From positions 2,108,001 through 2,172,000 of the forward strand of contig NZ_JBDFMQ010000001.1 of assembly GCF_047238345.1 (NCBI RefSeq): a DNA stretch of 64,000 nt. Direction: 5' to 3'. Made by a program: the position numbers and the translations under genes. This stretch comes from Shouchella sp047238345. Its GTDB lineage: Bacteria > Bacillota > Bacilli > Bacillales > Bacillaceae_D. This document shows positions 34,190 to 44,196 of the stretch, piece after piece (within the stretch, counting starts at the first letter, position 1; each line of letters starts with the position of its first letter). The notes beneath the pieces were generated by a model. The model saw nothing but the letters and a program-made list of their open reading frames with translations, did no database searches and was not told the origin of the DNA.

Positions 34190-34660
34190 TTAGAACAGAA
34201 TCGATAAACGGATATTTGCAACCTTCTCATATGGAATCGTTTTAATGACTGTACGAGTTTTCACTTTCGTTTCAATCGTTAATTCATCATTGTGAAATGA
34301 AGATAGCATACCTTCAAACGCTTTTTCTCCATCTAAAGGTTCATAGGTCGTCACGTAAACGCCCTTTCCAACTGCTTTCTCTACATCAGCTTTTTTCTTT
34401 AGCGGTCGTTCTGCACCTGGAGAAGATACTTCAAGAAAATAGGCTTCTGTAATAGGGTCCGCTTCATCTAAACGTTCACTAAGCTTCTCACTGACTTTTT
34501 CACAGTCATCTAGATCGACGCCTTTATCAGAATCAATATAAACGCGTAAAAACCAGTTCGGTCCTTCTTTTTTGTATTCTACTTCTACTAACTCAAGCTT
34601 CAAATCTTCTACAATTGGAAGGACCAATTGTTCTACTTTACTAGAGACGATTTTACTCAA
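34190..34660 (-). CDS. rimP: Ribosome maturation factor RimP
   Basis: 30S assembly factor. 156 residues from TTG at 34660, preceded by AAGGAGGG at 9 bases; the long open frame to 34933 runs back through the polC terminator and is not coding. The N-terminal domain contains VEYKKEGPNWFLRVYIDSD and YFLEVSSPGAERPLKK; the C-terminal is an SH3-like domain (IPYEKVANIRL). Heads the rimP-nusA-infB string. Confidence 0.93.
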   Translation of the reverse strand: MSKIVSSKVEQLVLPIVEDLKLELVEVEYKKEGPNWFLRVYIDSDKGVDLDDCEKVSEKLSERLDEADPITEAYFLEVSSPGAERPLKKKADVEKAVGKGVYVTTYEPLDGEKAFEGMLSSFHNDELTIETKVKTRTVIKTIPYEKVANIRLSILF

Positions 34661-34756
34661 ACATCTGTCCCTCCTTATACATAATAAAAAACGTATACCA
34701 CTCATAAGCATACGTATCAGGCATATCCAACTTTTCATGCGCCTAGCGAGTTTGCG

Positions 34757-34787
34757 AACAAAAAGAGTGGGTTGCCCCACTCTTTCA
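34757..34787 (-). terminator. Intrinsic terminator after polC
   Basis: AAAGAGTGGG / CCCACTCTTT 10-bp stem with a 4-base loop, then TTTTTG on the minus strand, about 75 bases after the polC stop. The remaining leader before rimP (34661-34757) must hold the rimP-nusA promoter, but no element is convincing. Confidence 0.9.
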
Positions 34788-34862
34788 TCACTTCGTATGC
34801 TAACTATTACCATAAACGATTTTATCACATGAATTGGTCTCACGCAAGGCTTGTTCTCGTTC

Positions 34863-37800
34863 CTAAAACAACGATAGTTGATTTGACTCGGGTAATTCAT
34901 GTAAACAACCATGGTCCGATAAGTTTTCCACAACGGTTTTTGTTAATTTTGCTCGTTGTTGTAAATCTTCTTTTGACAAAAAGTGACCTTGTTCACGAGC
35001 CTTCACAATGTTCAGTGCAGCGTTTGTACCGACACCATTTAATGAGTTAAATGGTGGAAGTAGCGTGTCACCATCAACGATAAACTCGGTTGCCGATGAT
35101 TTATATAAATCTACTTTTTGAAAACCGAACCCTCGTTCACACATTTCTAAGGAAAGTTCAAGAACCGTTAATACGGCTTTTTCCTTTGGAGCAGCGTCTA
35201 ATCCTTTGGCGTTAATTTCATCAATTTTCGCTTTGATTGAGCTCGAACCTTTAATCATAATATCCATTTCAAAGTCATCTGCTCGTACCGTGAAGTATGT
35301 CGCGTAATAAAGAATCGGGTGATGGACTTTAAAATAAGCAATTCGAACAGCCATAAGAACGTAGGCAGCTGCGTGGGCTTTCGGGAACATGTATTTAATC
35401 TTTGTACATGAATCAATGTACCAATCTGGCACATCATGCTTCTTCATCTCTTCAACCCACTCTGGCTGCAATCCTTTTCCTTTTCGAACGAACTCCATAA
35501 TTTTAAAGGCAAGCGATGATTCAAGCCCTTTATAAATTAAATAAACCATTATGTCGTCACGACAACCAATTACATCTTTAAGCTCACAAGTGCCATTGTA
35601 AATTAACTCATTGGCGTTGCCTAACCAGACGTCTGTTCCGTGGGAGAGCCCAGAGATTTGCAAGAGCTCTGAAAACGTACTCGGCTTTGTTTCTTCCAGC
35701 ATTTGTCGTACAAAGCGTGTACCGAATTCAGGAATCCCAAGCGTCCCGGTCTTACACATGATTTGTTCTTCTGTTACGCCTAAGATTTCCGGTGACGCAA
35801 ATATTTTCATTACATCTGGATCATCGGTTGGGATTGTTTTTGGATCAATCCCACTTAAATCCTGCAACATCCGAATCGCTGTAGGGTCATCGTGTCCAAG
35901 GATATCAAGTTTGAGCAAATTATCATGAATGGAATGGAAATCAAAATGCGTCGTTTTCCATTCAGCATTTTTATCATCTGCTGGAAATTGGATTGGCGAA
36001 AAGTCATGAATATCTTTGTAATCTGGCACAACAATAATGCCCCCAGGGTGCTGACCTGTTGTTCGCTTCACGCCAGTACAACCTGACACAAGTCGATCGA
36101 TCTCTGCTCCTCTCATTAAGAGATCGTGGTCATTTTGATAGCCTTTTACAAACCCATATGCGGTTTTTTCAGCAACGGTACCAATCGTTCCGGCACGATA
36201 GACATACGCTTCTCCAAATAAATCTTTTGTATAAGCGTGGGCCCTTGGTTGATATTCTCCAGAGAAATTCAAATCAATGTCCGGTACTTTATCTCCTTTG
36301 AAACCTAAGAACGTCTCAAAGGGAATATCTTGTCCGTCTTTTTGATAGTAAGATCCACATTCAGGACAATTCGCATCAGGTAAGTCATACCCTGATGCAA
36401 CAGAACCATCATCAAAGAAATGGGAATGTTGACAGCTTGGACATACATAGTGAGGTGGAAGTGGGTTAACCTCCGTAATTTCTGTCATCGTCGCGACAAA
36501 GGAAGACCCAACTGAACCTCGAGAACCAACTAGATAGCCATCATCAAGAGATTTCTTCACAAGCTTTTGTGAAATTAAATAAATAACCGCAAAGCCGTGA
36601 CCAATGATACTGCTTAACTCTTTTTCTAATCGCGCTTCTACAATCTCAGGTAATGGGCTACCGTAAATGGCTTTTGCACGTCCGTAGCTCATTTCCCTCA
36701 TCTCATCGTCTGCACCTTCAATTTTAGGTGCATACAACTCGTCTGGAATCGGATGAACGTCACCTATTCGATTAGCGATTTCATTTGAGTTCGTTACAAC
36801 AAGTTCTTGCGCTTTTTCCTCACCCAAAAAGGTAAACTCTCCTACCATTTCGTCTGTCGTTCGAAAATGAACAAGCGGCAGTTCTTGACGATTAAGTGGA
36901 TTCGCTCCTCCTTGAGAGGCGATTAAAATCTTCCGGTAGATCGCGTCATTTTCATTGACATAATGCACATTTCCTGTGGCAACAACTGGGATTTGCAACT
37001 GCTCTCCTAGTTGAACAACTTTCCCAATAATTTCTTGCAAGGCTTGTTCATCTTTAATGAGCTCACGTTCGATTAAATGACGGTAGTTTCCAAGTGGCTG
37101 AATTTCTAAAAAGTCATAGAAACGAGCAATCCCCTCTACTTCGTCAGCAGATTTCTGCATCATGCCTTCAAAGACTTCACCTTTATCGCAAGCTGAACCA
37201 ATTAATAAGCCTTCCCGATGCTTGTTAAGCTCTGAACGTGGAATACGTGGTGTACGGAAATAATAGTTTACATGGGACATCGTTACAAGACGATATAAGT
37301 TTTTCAACCCTTCTTGCGAGGTCACATGAATCGTTGCGTGAAACGGACGCTGACGGTGAAAATTCCCTTGTCCCATATGATTGTTCAGCTCATCGTGATA
37401 CATAATCTCTTTTTCAGCAGAATCTTTTACCATTTTCCATAAGAGATACGCCGTGGCTTGGGTGTCATAAATGGCACGGTGGTGACTAACTAATTCAATA
37501 TCAAATTTCTTACACAATGTATTTAAACGGTGGTTTTTTAATTCAGGATAAAGAAATCGCCCTAACTCTAATGTGTCGATTACAGGGTTTTGTACTTCCG
37601 TGAAACCCATTTTTTTATAGCCAACGTTTAAAAAGCCAATATCAAAACTTGCATTATGGGCAACAATGGTTGCATCTCCAGCAAATTCTTTAAATTGCTT
37701 CAAGACTTCTAATGGCTCAGGAGCACCTACTAGCATATCGTCAGTAATCCCTGTTAAATCGATAATCGTTGCTGACAGTGACTCTTTTGGATCGGCAAAC

Positions 37801-39155
37801 GATTCATAGGTATCAACGATTTCGCCATTTTTTATCTTAACTGCAGCTAGCTCAATCACCGTATTGTAAACAGCTGAAAGTCCTGTTGTTTCCACGTCAA
37901 ATACGACGTATTCTTCATCTAAAAGAGAACGGTGGTCTGAGTTATAGGCAATCGGAACCCCATCATCTACAATGTTCGCTTCCATCCCGTAAATGACTTT
38001 AATACCATGTTTTTTGCTCGCATTATACGCTTCTGGAAATGCTTGTACAACGCCGTGATCGGTAATCGCAATGGCGCTATGTCCCCACTTTGCTGCTTGC
38101 TCGACATATTGACCAACAGATACCATCCCATCCATTTGACTCATTGATGAATGGGTATGAAGCTCAACTCGTTTTTCTTCTGCTGTATCAATTCGCGCTT
38201 TAGGTGTGATTTGATTAAAATCATTCGCGATCATGACAAGATCACGGACGAACGTATCGTTTTGAATGCCACCTCGGACCTTCATCCACATTCCTTTTTT
38301 CACAGCTTGTAAAATTGGGATATCCTCTTTATCTCGTGAGAACATTTTTACTAGAATTGAATCCGTATAATCGGTTATTTTAAATGTTAATAAGGTTCGA
38401 CCACTACGAAGTTCACGTGTTTCCGCTGCAAACACATACCCTTGAACGGTGATTCGACGCTCTTCATCAACGATCGCTTCTAATGGAACCGGATCATCTT
38501 TAATGGGGTACCCCATCGAGAGATTAGCATCTGTTATTTGCTTCGTCATCTCTTCTTCCATGCGCTTCTTCTCGAGCATCGCTTCAACCACTTTCGAGTG
38601 ATCTTCTTCTTGACGCTTGCGCACGAATTCATCATAAGCTTCTTTTGACTCTTCAACAGAAATTTGTAGCGCAATCGATGGTAAGCCGTAACGAACACAT
38701 ATTTCTTTGAACGGTTCCACGAGCTTTCGCTTCATCGCCTGACCTTCCGCATCATTTTGGGCGACAAGGGCAAGGGTATTCTTACTCATATCTGGTGCTT
38801 GTTTATGAAGCGCTGCAGCAAGCGGTGGCGATATCAAGGCAAATTCTTGAACAATGATTGGCCAATACCCTTTCCACGATTCTGCCGACATCTCATTCTC
38901 ATCATACGTGAATGTAGAGGTTGCTTTTGCAATCTCTTTAAACGTCACCTCTAATTTACTTGTGAAAAGCTGGGCAAGTTCCGCTGGTAAGACTTGCTTA
39001 AGATGAATATGAAAATGCCACGACTTTGTTTCTCTCGAAATTACTAGCTTTTTAATATAGCCATCTTCAAAATAAGCATGTCCGTCTGTTGGGATCTGTA
39101 ATTGTTCGAGCAATAAACGAAGGCGTTCTTCTCTCGATCCCATGTCGTTGTTCAC
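34863..39155 (-). CDS. polC: DNA polymerase III PolC (Gram-positive replicative polymerase)
   Basis: Replicative polymerase with intrinsic proofreading. 1430 residues from GTG at 39155 (GGGAG 9 bases upstream). Domains in order: N-terminal tau-binding region, OB fold near 235-310, PHP domain near 330 (VELHTHSSMSQMDG) split by the DnaQ-type exonuclease near 418 (FDVETTGLS), polymerase core near 960 with catalytic PDIDLNFSG, and C-terminal duplex-binding part. Zn-binding Cys pairs (CPSCQHSH, CPECGSYY) appear before the active site. Length matches B. subtilis PolC. Confidence 0.97.
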   Translation of the reverse strand: MNNDMGSREERLRLLLEQLQIPTDGHAYFEDGYIKKLVISRETKSWHFHIHLKQVLPAELAQLFTSKLEVTFKEIAKATSTFTYDENEMSAESWKGYWPIIVQEFALISPPLAAALHKQAPDMSKNTLALVAQNDAEGQAMKRKLVEPFKEICVRYGLPSIALQISVEESKEAYDEFVRKRQEEDHSKVVEAMLEKKRMEEEMTKQITDANLSMGYPIKDDPVPLEAIVDEERRITVQGYVFAAETRELRSGRTLLTFKITDYTDSILVKMFSRDKEDIPILQAVKKGMWMKVRGGIQNDTFVRDLVMIANDFNQITPKARIDTAEEKRVELHTHSSMSQMDGMVSVGQYVEQAAKWGHSAIAITDHGVVQAFPEAYNASKKHGIKVIYGMEANIVDDGVPIAYNSDHRSLLDEEYVVFDVETTGLSAVYNTVIELAAVKIKNGEIVDTYESFADPKESLSATIIDLTGITDDMLVGAPEPLEVLKQFKEFAGDATIVAHNASFDIGFLNVGYKKMGFTEVQNPVIDTLELGRFLYPELKNHRLNTLCKKFDIELVSHHRAIYDTQATAYLLWKMVKDSAEKEIMYHDELNNHMGQGNFHRQRPFHATIHVTSQEGLKNLYRLVTMSHVNYYFRTPRIPRSELNKHREGLLIGSACDKGEVFEGMMQKSADEVEGIARFYDFLEIQPLGNYRHLIERELIKDEQALQEIIGKVVQLGEQLQIPVVATGNVHYVNENDAIYRKILIASQGGANPLNRQELPLVHFRTTDEMVGEFTFLGEEKAQELVVTNSNEIANRIGDVHPIPDELYAPKIEGADDEMREMSYGRAKAIYGSPLPEIVEARLEKELSSIIGHGFAVIYLISQKLVKKSLDDGYLVGSRGSVGSSFVATMTEITEVNPLPPHYVCPSCQHSHFFDDGSVASGYDLPDANCPECGSYYQKDGQDIPFETFLGFKGDKVPDIDLNFSGEYQPRAHAYTKDLFGEAYVYRAGTIGTVAEKTAYGFVKGYQNDHDLLMRGAEIDRLVSGCTGVKRTTGQHPGGIIVVPDYKDIHDFSPIQFPADDKNAEWKTTHFDFHSIHDNLLKLDILGHDDPTAIRMLQDLSGIDPKTIPTDDPDVMKIFASPEILGVTEEQIMCKTGTLGIPEFGTRFVRQMLEETKPSTFSELLQISGLSHGTDVWLGNANELIYNGTCELKDVIGCRDDIMVYLIYKGLESSLAFKIMEFVRKGKGLQPEWVEEMKKHDVPDWYIDSCTKIKYMFPKAHAAAYVLMAVRIAYFKVHHPILYYATYFTVRADDFEMDIMIKGSSSIKAKIDEINAKGLDAAPKEKAVLTVLELSLEMCERGFGFQKVDLYKSSATEFIVDGDTLLPPFNSLNGVGTNAALNIVKAREQGHFLSKEDLQQRAKLTKTVVENLSDHGCLHELPESNQLSLF

Positions 39156-39177
39156 TAAAAATCACTCCCCCGTGCAA

Positions 39178-39208
39178 GGAAATGGACTGACCAATTGGCC
39201 AGTCCATC
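39178..39208 (-). terminator. Hairpin between proS and polC (probable terminator)
   Basis: ATGGACTG / CAGTCCAT 8-bp stem with a further self-complementary GCCAATTGGT inside, followed by TTTCCTTG on the minus strand. The T-tract is short, so termination may be partial. Confidence 0.6.
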
Positions 39209-39213
39209 CTCCG

Positions 39214-40911
39214 TCAATTGGCAAATTCCTTTACCCATTGTACAAGATTTTCTTTTGATAGCTCAAGCTGTTCGCCTGATTTTCTTACCTTCACTTCTAC
39301 AATGCCTTCAGCCGCTCGCTTGCCAACTGCAATTCGAATTGGTAAACCAATTAAATCTGCGTCTTTAAACTTCACACCTGCGCGTTCAGCGCGGTCATCA
39401 AATAACACTTCTACGCCTGCTTTTTTCAATTCGATGTAAATCGATTCTGCCAAATCGCGCTGTTCATCATTTTTCACGTTTAACGCGAGTAAATGAACAC
39501 GATACGGCGCGATTGCTGTTGGCCAGACTATACCGTTTTCATCATGATGTTGTTCGATGACAGCTGCGATCGTTCGCGAGACACCAATACCGTAGCAACC
39601 CATTAAGAACGGTTGTGCTTTCCCATTTTGGTCAAGGTACTTTGCATTTAGAGCCTCGGAATACTTCTTACCTAACTTAAACACTTGACCAACTTCAATG
39701 CCTTCAGCAAAACGAAGAGTGCCTGTCCCGTCCGGTGAAGGATCTCCTTCTTTTACCGTACGAAGATCTTTATAAGCTGTAGCTTGATAGTCTTTACCAG
39801 GACCGACATTAATCAAATGGTAGCCCGTCTCGTTCGCTCCACAAGCAATGGTTTCCATACCGTGAATACGATGATCGGCATAGATTGGCACATCTGTTAC
39901 GTTAACTGGACCAATGGATCCAGGTGTCGCACCAAATAGCTCGACCACTTCTTCTTCTGTCGCCATCCGTAGCTCTTTTACACCAAGCTCATGAAGAACT
40001 TTTACTTCATTCAGTTCATCATTTCCACGCAGAAGCAACAATGCACTCTCTCCATCTACAAATACAACTAGCGCTTTTAAGATGTGATCTGGATCTACGC
40101 CGAGTGCTTCAGCTGCATCATTAACCGTTTTCGCTTCAGGTGTCGCTTTCTTATCAAGGGTTCCGTACACTTGCGCTTGCGGTGGTTCTGGCGCTAGACT
40201 AGATGCCATCTCCAGATTTGCCGCATAATCGGAACCATCTGAGTAGGCAATTGTATCTTCTCCAACATCCGCCAACGCCATAAATTCATGTGTATCTTTC
40301 CCACCCATTGTACCAGAATCTGCAATAACTGGTCGGAAGGTTAGACCGACACGTGTGAAAATTCGTGTATAAGCAGCATGCATGGCCCAATAGGTTTCAT
40401 TAAGGCTTTCTTCCGAATCATGAAATGAATACGCATCTTTCATAATAAATTCACGCCCGCGTAATAAGCCAAAGCGGGGTCTACGTTCATCACGAAATTT
40501 CGTTTGAATTTGATACACATTTAATGGCAATTTTTTATACGATGTAATGCCATCTTTAATGATTGTCGTAATCACTTCTTCGTGCGTTGGCCCGAGAGCA
40601 AAATCGCGATTATGACGATCCTTTAACCGTACAAGCTCGTCTCCCATATCTTCCCAACGACCAGATTCTTGCCATAACTCTGCTGGATGAAGAGCTGGTA
40701 ACGTTAGTTCTTGAGCACCAATCTCATCTAATTCTTCACGAATAATTGCTTCAATCTTCGTCATCGCTCGTTTTGCTAATGGAAGATAAGCATACACACC
40801 TGAAGCAATTTGACGCATCATTCCAGCTCGAAGCATTAGCTGGTGGCTTAATGCATCTGCGTCAGCTGGAAGATCACGCATAGTTGGTACTAAATAAGTA
40901 GATTGTCTCAT
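39214..40911 (-). CDS. proS: Prolyl-tRNA synthetase
   Basis: Class II aminoacyl-tRNA synthetase charging tRNA-Pro. 565 residues of the bacterial type: catalytic core motifs (FALGPTHEE, RDERRPRFGLLRGREF), the inserted YbaK-like editing domain about 235-390, and a C-terminal anticodon-binding domain. Only 21 bases separate it from rseP, leaving no room for a T-box leader, so control must come from the upstream unit. Confidence 0.96.
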   Translation of the reverse strand: MRQSTYLVPTMRDLPADADALSHQLMLRAGMMRQIASGVYAYLPLAKRAMTKIEAIIREELDEIGAQELTLPALHPAELWQESGRWEDMGDELVRLKDRHNRDFALGPTHEEVITTIIKDGITSYKKLPLNVYQIQTKFRDERRPRFGLLRGREFIMKDAYSFHDSEESLNETYWAMHAAYTRIFTRVGLTFRPVIADSGTMGGKDTHEFMALADVGEDTIAYSDGSDYAANLEMASSLAPEPPQAQVYGTLDKKATPEAKTVNDAAEALGVDPDHILKALVVFVDGESALLLLRGNDELNEVKVLHELGVKELRMATEEEVVELFGATPGSIGPVNVTDVPIYADHRIHGMETIACGANETGYHLINVGPGKDYQATAYKDLRTVKEGDPSPDGTGTLRFAEGIEVGQVFKLGKKYSEALNAKYLDQNGKAQPFLMGCYGIGVSRTIAAVIEQHHDENGIVWPTAIAPYRVHLLALNVKNDEQRDLAESIYIELKKAGVEVLFDDRAERAGVKFKDADLIGLPIRIAVGKRAAEGIVEVKVRKSGEQLELSKENLVQWVKEFAN

Positions 40912-40932
40912 CGCTTCACTTCCTCAATTTCA

Positions 40933-42186
40933 TTATGAAAATAGCTTACTAATATCGTTCCAGGTTACCACAATCATTAATAGCATGACGAGAGCAAAAC
41001 CAACGAACTGAATCGCCCCTTCTTTTTCAGGCGAGACTGGCTTCCCTCGTATTCCCTCATACGCCAGGAACATTAAACGCCCTCCGTCAAGCGCCGGGAT
41101 AGGAAAGAGGTTTATGACCCCTAAGTTAACACTTAAAAGCGCAGCAAAGAAAAAGACTTGATAGGTTCCTGCCGCAACTGCTGAATCGGTAATGTTGTAT
41201 ATGCCAACAGGACCTGAAATATAATCAAGCGAAAACTCCCCGGTTAAAATCAATCCAAGTGTTTGAAAGATAGAAGTAGCAAAATCAACAAAAGTTGTTG
41301 CTGCTTCGCCAATTGCAGGGACGAACCCTGACTCTCTTAATGGCGCGACTCCGATGACACCAAGTTCCTCATCGATTTCAGAAACATAATTTGAACTTGT
41401 TGTTAGCGTGACATCTTGCTCTGCTCCATCCCGCTCAAACGTAATGACAACATCTTGATTTGGTCGTTCCCCAATTGCTTCTTGCATCTGTTGCCAGCGT
41501 TCAGTTTCCACTCCATCAACAGCGACAATTAAATCACCTTGTTGAAGACCGGCTTGTTCTGCTGGAGAGCCTTCGACCGGATCAATTTGATTCGTGGAGA
41601 AGCCTGCAATCGAAAACAACCCTAACAAAAGGACATACGCTAAAATGAAATTCATTAATGGTCCCGCAAAAATCGCCATCGCCCGTGCCGGTAAGGATTT
41701 TGATCCAAACTGACGATGCCAAGGCGCATTCATTTGCGCCATTTCATCTTGAACGATCATTGCTTTTTCATGGACCTCAAATCGAACGAGCTCACCTGAT
41801 TCTTCGTCCATTGTCTCAATAAAGAGTTCATGCACAAGATCAATGCGCTCAACTTGTACGACATGTGCTTCAGGATGTTTCGATTTGTTGTTAATTATAA
41901 TCTCGGTTACCTTTTGATCGTTATCAAAGACTAACCCTACTTCATAACCTGGACGAATGACCGTTTGTTCTGGTTCTTCACCAGCCATTCGAACATATCC
42001 ACCAATTGGCAATAGGCGAACGGTGTAGATCGTATCGTTTTTCTCAAAGGCAAAAAGTTTCGGCCCCATTCCGATCGCGAATTCATAACACAGAATCCCC
42101 GCTCTTTTCGCGAAAAATAAATGACCCCATTCGTGTACAAACACGAGCACACTGAATATAGCAATAAAAGCCAGTAACGTATTCAA
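40933..42186 (-). CDS. rseP: Site-2 zinc metalloprotease RseP (RasP)
   Basis: Intramembrane protease that clips anti-sigma factors and leftover signal peptides. 417 residues with zinc motif HEWGH at 18-22 in the first membrane segment, a PDZ domain (GLQQGDLIVAVDGVETE), and NLFPIPALDGG in a later membrane segment as the third zinc ligand. The start is TTG at 42186; an out-of-frame ATG lies just upstream, and the ribosome site is weak. It follows dxr by 19 bases. Confidence 0.94.
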   Translation of the reverse strand: MNTLLAFIAIFSVLVFVHEWGHLFFAKRAGILCYEFAIGMGPKLFAFEKNDTIYTVRLLPIGGYVRMAGEEPEQTVIRPGYEVGLVFDNDQKVTEIIINNKSKHPEAHVVQVERIDLVHELFIETMDEESGELVRFEVHEKAMIVQDEMAQMNAPWHRQFGSKSLPARAMAIFAGPLMNFILAYVLLLGLFSIAGFSTNQIDPVEGSPAEQAGLQQGDLIVAVDGVETERWQQMQEAIGERPNQDVVITFERDGAEQDVTLTTSSNYVSEIDEELGVIGVAPLRESGFVPAIGEAATTFVDFATSIFQTLGLILTGEFSLDYISGPVGIYNITDSAVAAGTYQVFFFAALLSVNLGVINLFPIPALDGGRLMFLAYEGIRGKPVSPEKEGAIQFVGFALVMLLMIVVTWNDISKLFS

Positions 42187-42205
42187 CAGCCATACCGCCT
42201 TCCTG

Positions 42206-43348
42206 TTAGTTGTTCATTACACGTGCACGAACGGCTTGGTCAACTGCAAGAATCTCATCCAACGAAGGATTTGATTGCATCGTGTGTGAATGTAATGCTT
42301 GTTCAATTACGTCTTCAATTTGCAAAAACGTAATTTCTCCTTTTAAGAACTGCGCAACGGCTACTTCATTTGCCGCATTCAACACAGTTGGCACGGTTCC
42401 ACCACTTCTGCCAGCTTCATAAGCAAACTTCATGCAACGATAACGGTCAAAATCTAAATCTTTAAAATGGAGTTTGCCAATCTCAGCAAGATTCAATCGC
42501 TCGCCTTCTACCCGCTCTAAGCGGTTTGGATATGTAAGTGCGTATTGAATGGGCACACGCATATCCGGTGTTCCAAGTTGCGCAATCACGCTTCGGTCAA
42601 CAAACTCCACCATAGAATGGATGATGCTTTCTTTATGGATTACTACATCAATATGGTCATAGTCGATGTTAAATAACCAATTTGCTTCAATCACTTCTAA
42701 GCCTTTATTCATCATCGTTGCCGAATCAATCGTAATTTTAGCTCCCATGGACCAGTTTGGATGAGAAAGCGCTTGTTCAACCGTCACATGTTGCAATTCG
42801 TCTCTTGATTGATCGCGAAAACTTCCTCCCGAAGCAGTTAAGATTAAACGATCAATTGCTTTACGCGGTTCGCCATTTAAGGCTTGAAAAATAGCGGAAT
42901 GCTCACTGTCCACCGGTATAAGAGACACGTTATGTTTTTTAGCTGCTGCTATCACAAGATGACCGGCTGTTACGAGTGTCTCTTTATTTGCAATGGCAAC
43001 AGGTTTCCCCGCTTCAATCGCAGCCAGTGTTGGCAGAAGACCGACCGAACCTGTAATCGCCGTGACGACAACATCGCTTTCAGCCATTCGCGCAACTTCT
43101 TTTAACCCTGATTCTCCATAATGTAATTCAACTTCTTTTCCAAATTCCCTTTGAAGACTTTTAGCATCTTCTTCTTTTGCAACGGATACAAGCTTTGGCT
43201 TAAACGCTTGAATTTGCTTTCGAGCAAGTTCAATGTTTGCTCCGCATGACATCGCCACTAGCGAAAAAGCTTGCGGATGCTCACGGATCACATCTAATGT
43301 TTGTGTACCGATTGATCCCGTCGAACCAAGTAAACTAACTTTTTTCAT
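42206..43348 (-). CDS. dxr: 1-deoxy-D-xylulose 5-phosphate reductoisomerase
   Basis: Second step of the MEP isoprenoid pathway, converting DXP to MEP with NADPH. 380 residues: GSTGSIG at 8-14 for NADPH, metal-binding SEHS (VDSEHSAIFQ), a SGGSFRD loop and MNKGLEVIEA. Isoprenoid units feed UppS, the nearby undecaprenyl synthase. Confidence 0.96.
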   Translation of the reverse strand: MKKVSLLGSTGSIGTQTLDVIREHPQAFSLVAMSCGANIELARKQIQAFKPKLVSVAKEEDAKSLQREFGKEVELHYGESGLKEVARMAESDVVVTAITGSVGLLPTLAAIEAGKPVAIANKETLVTAGHLVIAAAKKHNVSLIPVDSEHSAIFQALNGEPRKAIDRLILTASGGSFRDQSRDELQHVTVEQALSHPNWSMGAKITIDSATMMNKGLEVIEANWLFNIDYDHIDVVIHKESIIHSMVEFVDRSVIAQLGTPDMRVPIQYALTYPNRLERVEGERLNLAEIGKLHFKDLDFDRYRCMKFAYEAGRSGGTVPTVLNAANEVAVAQFLKGEITFLQIEDVIEQALHSHTMQSNPSLDEILAVDQAVRARVMNN

Positions 43349-43384
43349 CGTGCATCCTCCAATTTTCTAACCAGGCATCTTTTT

Positions 43385-44182
43385 TTAAATTAATTGCAAA
43401 AGATGTAAAAGCGGCATGACAAAAAGTAAACTGTCAAAGCGGTCAAGGATCCCGCCGTGTCCAGGCAGCACATTCCCAGAATCTTTTACAGCGTAGTGTC
43501 GTTTTAAAGCAGACTCGACCAAATCCCCAATCTGTCCAAAGACTGCGGTGGCAAGCATAATGAATACAGCCGTTATGTATGAAGTAAATGCTGGTGTTAG
43601 GAAGAAAAACAAGCTCCCGATGACAACAGCAAGCACAATCCCACCAATTGATCCTTCAATCGTCTTATTCGGGCTGATTTCTGGCCAAAGCTTATGTTTC
43701 CCAAAAGCCTTTCCGACAAAATAAGCGCCAGAATCGGTGGTCCAAATTAACACGATGACAAATAATACAAGCCATAATCCAATTTCCGCGATATCTCTTG
43801 CTTCAATTAAAAAGTGAAAACCGAACCCAACATATACACTAGAGAGAACGATGAAACCAACCTCATCAAATGTAAATTGATTTTTCGTTAAAACCGTTAA
43901 CATTAAAAGGATGAGGATAAGAAAAATAAACAATTCTATTTTTGTATATTGTATTGGAATGAATTGATCATACCAAGCCGTCGGAATAAGGAGGAGCCAC
44001 ATGGAAATAAGTCCAACGATTCCTCTTAACGATAAGGCTTGAATCTTCCTCATTTTCAATAATTCAATCATTGCGATGGTTGCCATTAGCGAAACAAATA
44101 TGGAAAACCACCAGCCGCCAAGAAAAACAAACGTTAAAATGACGATTCCAATAAATAAACCTGTAACAATTCTAGTTTTCAT
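43385..44182 (-). CDS. cdsA: Phosphatidate cytidylyltransferase
   Basis: Makes CDP-diacylglycerol from phosphatidate and CTP, the substrate of PgsA elsewhere in this window. 265 residues with about eight membrane segments and the C-terminal signature including SALKRHYAVKDSGNVLPGHG and ILDRFDSL. It lies 14 bases after uppS. Confidence 0.95.
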   Translation of the reverse strand: MKTRIVTGLFIGIVILTFVFLGGWWFSIFVSLMATIAMIELLKMRKIQALSLRGIVGLISMWLLLIPTAWYDQFIPIQYTKIELFIFLILILLMLTVLTKNQFTFDEVGFIVLSSVYVGFGFHFLIEARDIAEIGLWLVLFVIVLIWTTDSGAYFVGKAFGKHKLWPEISPNKTIEGSIGGIVLAVVIGSLFFFLTPAFTSYITAVFIMLATAVFGQIGDLVESALKRHYAVKDSGNVLPGHGGILDRFDSLLFVMPLLHLLQLI

Positions 44183-44196
44183 TGACGTCGCCCTTC

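Noticed and set aside
34661..34740. Promoter for rimP-nusA (TTGGAT ... TATGAG) in the polC-rimP gap
   Set aside because: Both hexamers are weak and several alternatives score similarly by eye, so I do not list a site.
40912..40932. T-box leader for proS
   Set aside because: Only 21 bases separate rseP and proS, far too short for a T-box.
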